From Chitinophaga niabensis (GTDB lineage: Bacteria > Bacteroidota > Bacteroidia > Chitinophagales > Chitinophagaceae): a stretch of 64,000 nt of DNA. Under the pieces are notes generated by a model. It saw only the letters and a program-made list of their open reading frames with translations, did no database searches and had not been told where the DNA came from. Made by a program: the position numbers and the translations under genes. Positions 61,757 through 64,000 of the stretch are shown here, piece by piece (the stretch's first letter is position 1; each line of letters opens with the position of its first letter). The stretch lies in NCBI RefSeq assembly GCF_039545795.1, contig NZ_CP154260.1, positions 3,105,001-3,169,000 of the forward strand. Direction: 5' to 3'.

Positions 61757-62426
61757 TATTTTTGAATGCTTGAAAACATTCACCAACACCCTGCGCTATC
61801 TTTTCATTTATCTCCTGCTCTGTGTGGGTACCTTCCTGATGCTCAGAGGTATCCTTGCTTACAGCACTTTTAAAAGCGATACGGGTTTCCTTGCTTTCAA
61901 ACAGGATTACCTGCATATCACGGTGTGGAAAGTGGCCTTTTACACGCATGTATTCTCCAGCATTTTCACTTTGCTGGCCGGCTTTACGCAATTTTCAAAT
62001 CAACTCTTAAAAGAACACAGGCAGTTACATCGTTTGATAGGCAGATTGTATGCATGGAATATTCTTCTGATCAATTTCCCTGCAGGCATGATCATGGCTA
62101 TTTATGCAAATGGCTATCTGCCTTCTAAACTGGCATTTATTATACTGGACAGTCTTTGGTTCTGGTTCACACTCAAGGCAGTGATAGAAATAAAAAGAGG
62201 GAATATTGCGGCGCACAAACGTTACATGATAAGAAGTTATGCCCTTACCTGCTCAGCTTTAACACTAAGGGCCTGGAAACTGATCTTATCCAATAGTTTC
62301 ACCATCGATCCCGTAACACTGTACATGATCGATGCCTGGCTGGGATTTGTACCCAACCTGTTATTGGCAGAATGGCTGATCCGGAGGAAGAAAAAAAGGC
62401 TAACGCCCGAAATCAAGATTAGATAA
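61752..62426 (+). CDS. DUF2306-like membrane protein
   Basis: 224 residues from ATG 61752 (MIIFECLKTF); a TTG at 61770 is an alternative because the ATG sits in a hairpin. About six membrane helices are visible: LFIYLLLCVGTFLMLRGILA, VFSSIFTLLAGFTQFSNQLL, LFINFPAGMIMAIYANGY-type and LAFIILDSLWFWFTLKAVIE. The sequence HRQLHRLIGRLYAWNILLIN and the basic AAHKRYMIRSYALTCSALTL are typical of the DUF2306 family of unknown function. The conserved His residues suggest a heme- or metal-related role, but this is only inference. Confidence 0.75.
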   Translation: MIIFECLKTFTNTLRYLFIYLLLCVGTFLMLRGILAYSTFKSDTGFLAFKQDYLHITVWKVAFYTHVFSSIFTLLAGFTQFSNQLLKEHRQLHRLIGRLYAWNILLINFPAGMIMAIYANGYLPSKLAFIILDSLWFWFTLKAVIEIKRGNIAAHKRYMIRSYALTCSALTLRAWKLILSNSFTIDPVTLYMIDAWLGFVPNLLLAEWLIRRKKKRLTPEIKIR

Positions 62427-62798
62427 GTAGATCATTTCCATAGTACTGAAAATGATAGAAAAGCTTAGCACAAAAGCAACGAAACGCCAGGAACCTGCGG
62501 ATGGACGTTTTTTAATCAGCAAGGGCCTGTAAAAGCCTTCGGCAACAATGAAAGCACTGCCTGCAGCAATTATCACTGCCCCCAACACAAGTGCTAAACC
62601 GGGGGGATCAAAAGATATCGCTAAGCCATACCTGTTTATCAGGATAAAAATAATGCAAAAGAGCAGTACATACGGTACAAAAAGCCACAAAAACTTAGCA
62701 CGTAATGCTTTGTGGATCTGCAAGGATAAAAAGAAACAAAGAGCAGACATCACTGCTATCGCAAAAAAGATCATTAAGGTTATCAAGACAATTTCCAT
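62400..62798 (-). CDS. Unknown membrane protein
   Basis: 132 residues from the ATG at 62798 (MEIVLITLMIFFAIAVMSAL). A longer upstream frame would overlap the rhamnosidase gene's 3' end and is not used. Four hydrophobic segments are seen: the N-terminal one, LWLFVPYVLLFCIIFILINR, LALVLGAVIIAAGSAFIVAE and FVAFVLSFSIIFSTMEMIYL. The family is not recognised. It starts 7 bases after the rhamnosidase stop on the same strand, suggesting co-transcription, and overlaps the convergent DUF2306-like gene by 27 bases. Confidence 0.6.
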   Translation of the reverse strand: MEIVLITLMIFFAIAVMSALCFFLSLQIHKALRAKFLWLFVPYVLLFCIIFILINRYGLAISFDPPGLALVLGAVIIAAGSAFIVAEGFYRPLLIKKRPSAGSWRFVAFVLSFSIIFSTMEMIYLSNLDFGR

Positions 62799-62805
62799 AG
62801 GTTCA

Positions 62806-64000
62806 TTATTCAGATACGAATATATGATTTCCTGAACCTGTACCAAATATTGCATACCCTTTTTCTTCACGCAATAACTTCCCCCCGGATACTTTGCCAT
62901 ATTTCAGCGGCACCCATATTTCTGCTTTGGTATTAGCCGGTATACCCACCTTCAGGTTAAACTTCCCGTTTGTTATTTTCCAGTCGCTGGAAATAGGGCC
63001 GTAAGGAGATTCATAACTTCCTTTGGCGAAGGTAAGATCCCCTGCAGGCTGTGGTTTTATGATGATCTTTTTGAAACCGGGGGCTGCTGGGTTAATGCCC
63101 AGCAAAGACCTGTAGAACCACTCTCCTATTGAACCGAACATGGGGTGGTTTTTGGAATAGGTATTATCTGAAGCGGCCCAGGTTTCCCACAAAGTGGTAG
63201 CGCCGTTTTCCAGCATATGGCCCCAGCCGGGGAAACTGCGCTGATCTGCAATACGATATGCCAGATCATTCTGATCCCTTTCGCGGAACACATCAAACAA
63301 CATCTTGGTGCCAAAGATCCCGGTGGTTACATGCCAGTTACGTCTTGCGAATACCGCTTCCAGTGTATCTGCCGCTTTCTGTGCATCTGCACCTTTCACC
63401 ACATCAGACCACACACCTATCACCTGTGCTGATTGATTGGCTTTTTCAAATGCGCCGTTCACGTAGTATTTCGTTACAATCGCTTTGCGGATGTTTTCTG
63501 CCAATGCAGTATACTTTGCTTTGTCTTCTTCCTTATGCAATACCTCCGCGAGTTCTGCGATGATCCTCACCTGCGTTAAATAAAAGATGGCAGCCACCAA
63601 AGGCGAAGCTTTCCCGTCCAGCGATTCATGATCGCCCAGGCATTTATCGGAAAGATTATCTACTGCGCGGGATTCCAGGAAAGTGATCAAACGGGCCAGG
63701 GCTGCATAGTTCTCTTCAACGATCCTTTTATCTCCGTAGTACTCATACATTTTTTTGATGAGGAAAGGATATGCTGCCTGCCAGCCTAAGGGACCGGAGC
63801 CATCCCCGGGGCCGCTGTCCGCAATGCCCACAAAAGGGGCTGTTTCCGTGATACCACCCAGCGGGCGCTGGTCATTGGCAAAGTCCCGGATGGTTTTGGC
63901 ATAGAACTGCGGCATGTGGTAATTGTACATGTAGGTTTCTGCTACACACAATATATCTCCGCCATACTGGAGCTTTTCCCTTGCAGGGCAATCAGATTCC
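62806..64000 (-). CDS. Alpha-L-rhamnosidase (GH78-type), 3' part
   Basis: The frame is open to the right edge, where it reads ESDCPAREKLQYGGD, so the gene continues beyond the window. About 398 residues are visible. The (alpha/alpha)6 barrel signature includes that DCPxREKLQYGGD region with its catalytic-acid Asp/Glu area, GPLGWQAAYPFLIKKMYEYY, and GATTLWETWAA with the expected Glu, followed by MFGSIGEWFYRSLLGINPAA. The C-terminal beta domain has SYESPYGPISSDWKI. It should release L-rhamnose from plant or bacterial glycans. The N-terminus and signal peptide lie outside the window. Confidence 0.88.
   Translation of the reverse strand, partial: ESDCPAREKLQYGGDILCVAETYMYNYHMPQFYAKTIRDFANDQRPLGGITETAPFVGIADSGPGDGSGPLGWQAAYPFLIKKMYEYYGDKRIVEENYAALARLITFLESRAVDNLSDKCLGDHESLDGKASPLVAAIFYLTQVRIIAELAEVLHKEEDKAKYTALAENIRKAIVTKYYVNGAFEKANQSAQVIGVWSDVVKGADAQKAADTLEAVFARRNWHVTTGIFGTKMLFDVFRERDQNDLAYRIADQRSFPGWGHMLENGATTLWETWAASDNTYSKNHPMFGSIGEWFYRSLLGINPAAPGFKKIIIKPQPAGDLTFAKGSYESPYGPISSDWKITNGKFNLKVGIPANTKAEIWVPLKYGKVSGGKLLREEKGYAIFGTGSGNHIFVSE

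Overview
The window looks like chromosome from a Bacteroidota bacterium, most probably a Chitinophaga-like member of the Chitinophagaceae. The signs are a SusC/SusD pair, OMP_b-brl_3-type receptors, DUF6443-type RHS proteins with Sec signal peptides, Bacteroidota-style promoters (TTTG, about 20 bases, TAnnTTTG), weak Shine-Dalgarno sequences, a transmembrane hybrid histidine kinase, and a terpene synthase of the type common in this group. I saw no rRNA, tRNA, CRISPR array, integrase or transposase.

Left third (1-22,323, nearly all minus strand): a polymorphic-toxin locus. In transcription order it holds a small unknown protein, a coiled-coil plus beta-barrel outer-membrane protein, a fibre/adhesin-like protein, a SpvB-like YD-repeat protein, a 1.48-kaa RHS protein with a BECR-like toxin tip and its candidate zinc-ribbon immunity gene. 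An orphan RHS tip with a candidate TPR-like immunity gene follows. Then comes a second cassette with a broken fibre gene, a divergent SpvB-like protein, a second RHS protein with a near-identical core but an unrelated tip, and its small candidate immunity gene. The far left end (1-600) is a patchwork of truncated gene pieces. The RHS and SpvB-like proteins carry signal peptides and no type VI genes are present, so export through Sec and then across or onto the outer membrane is the natural inference. The coiled-coil barrel protein is the obvious candidate partner. This is the strongest candidate here for an undescribed system.

Middle (22,555-49,214): a TonB-receptor-like barrel protein, a LamG plus endonuclease/exonuclease/phosphatase fusion with a GNAT enzyme, and a TetR-controlled tripartite RND efflux operon with two matching operators. 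Next are an acyl-CoA synthetase, a bifunctional GT20/HAD enzyme that resembles glucosylglycerol-phosphate synthase/phosphatase, two small membrane proteins and a secreted GH5 glucanase. A seven-gene operon then encodes an adaptor, a TolC-type channel, an ABC ATPase, two FtsX-like permeases and an NtrC-type regulator/kinase pair. Its own promoter is sigma-54-like, with an upstream dyad, so it appears to be a self-regulated efflux or stress module.

Right part (49,215-64,000): secreted unknowns, a class I terpene synthase, a hybrid histidine kinase divergent from an enzyme-less SusC/SusD pair, and small unknown, VOC and GNAT-like genes. An ArsR/SRPBCC pair, two membrane proteins and the 3' part of an alpha-L-rhamnosidase running off the right edge complete the window.
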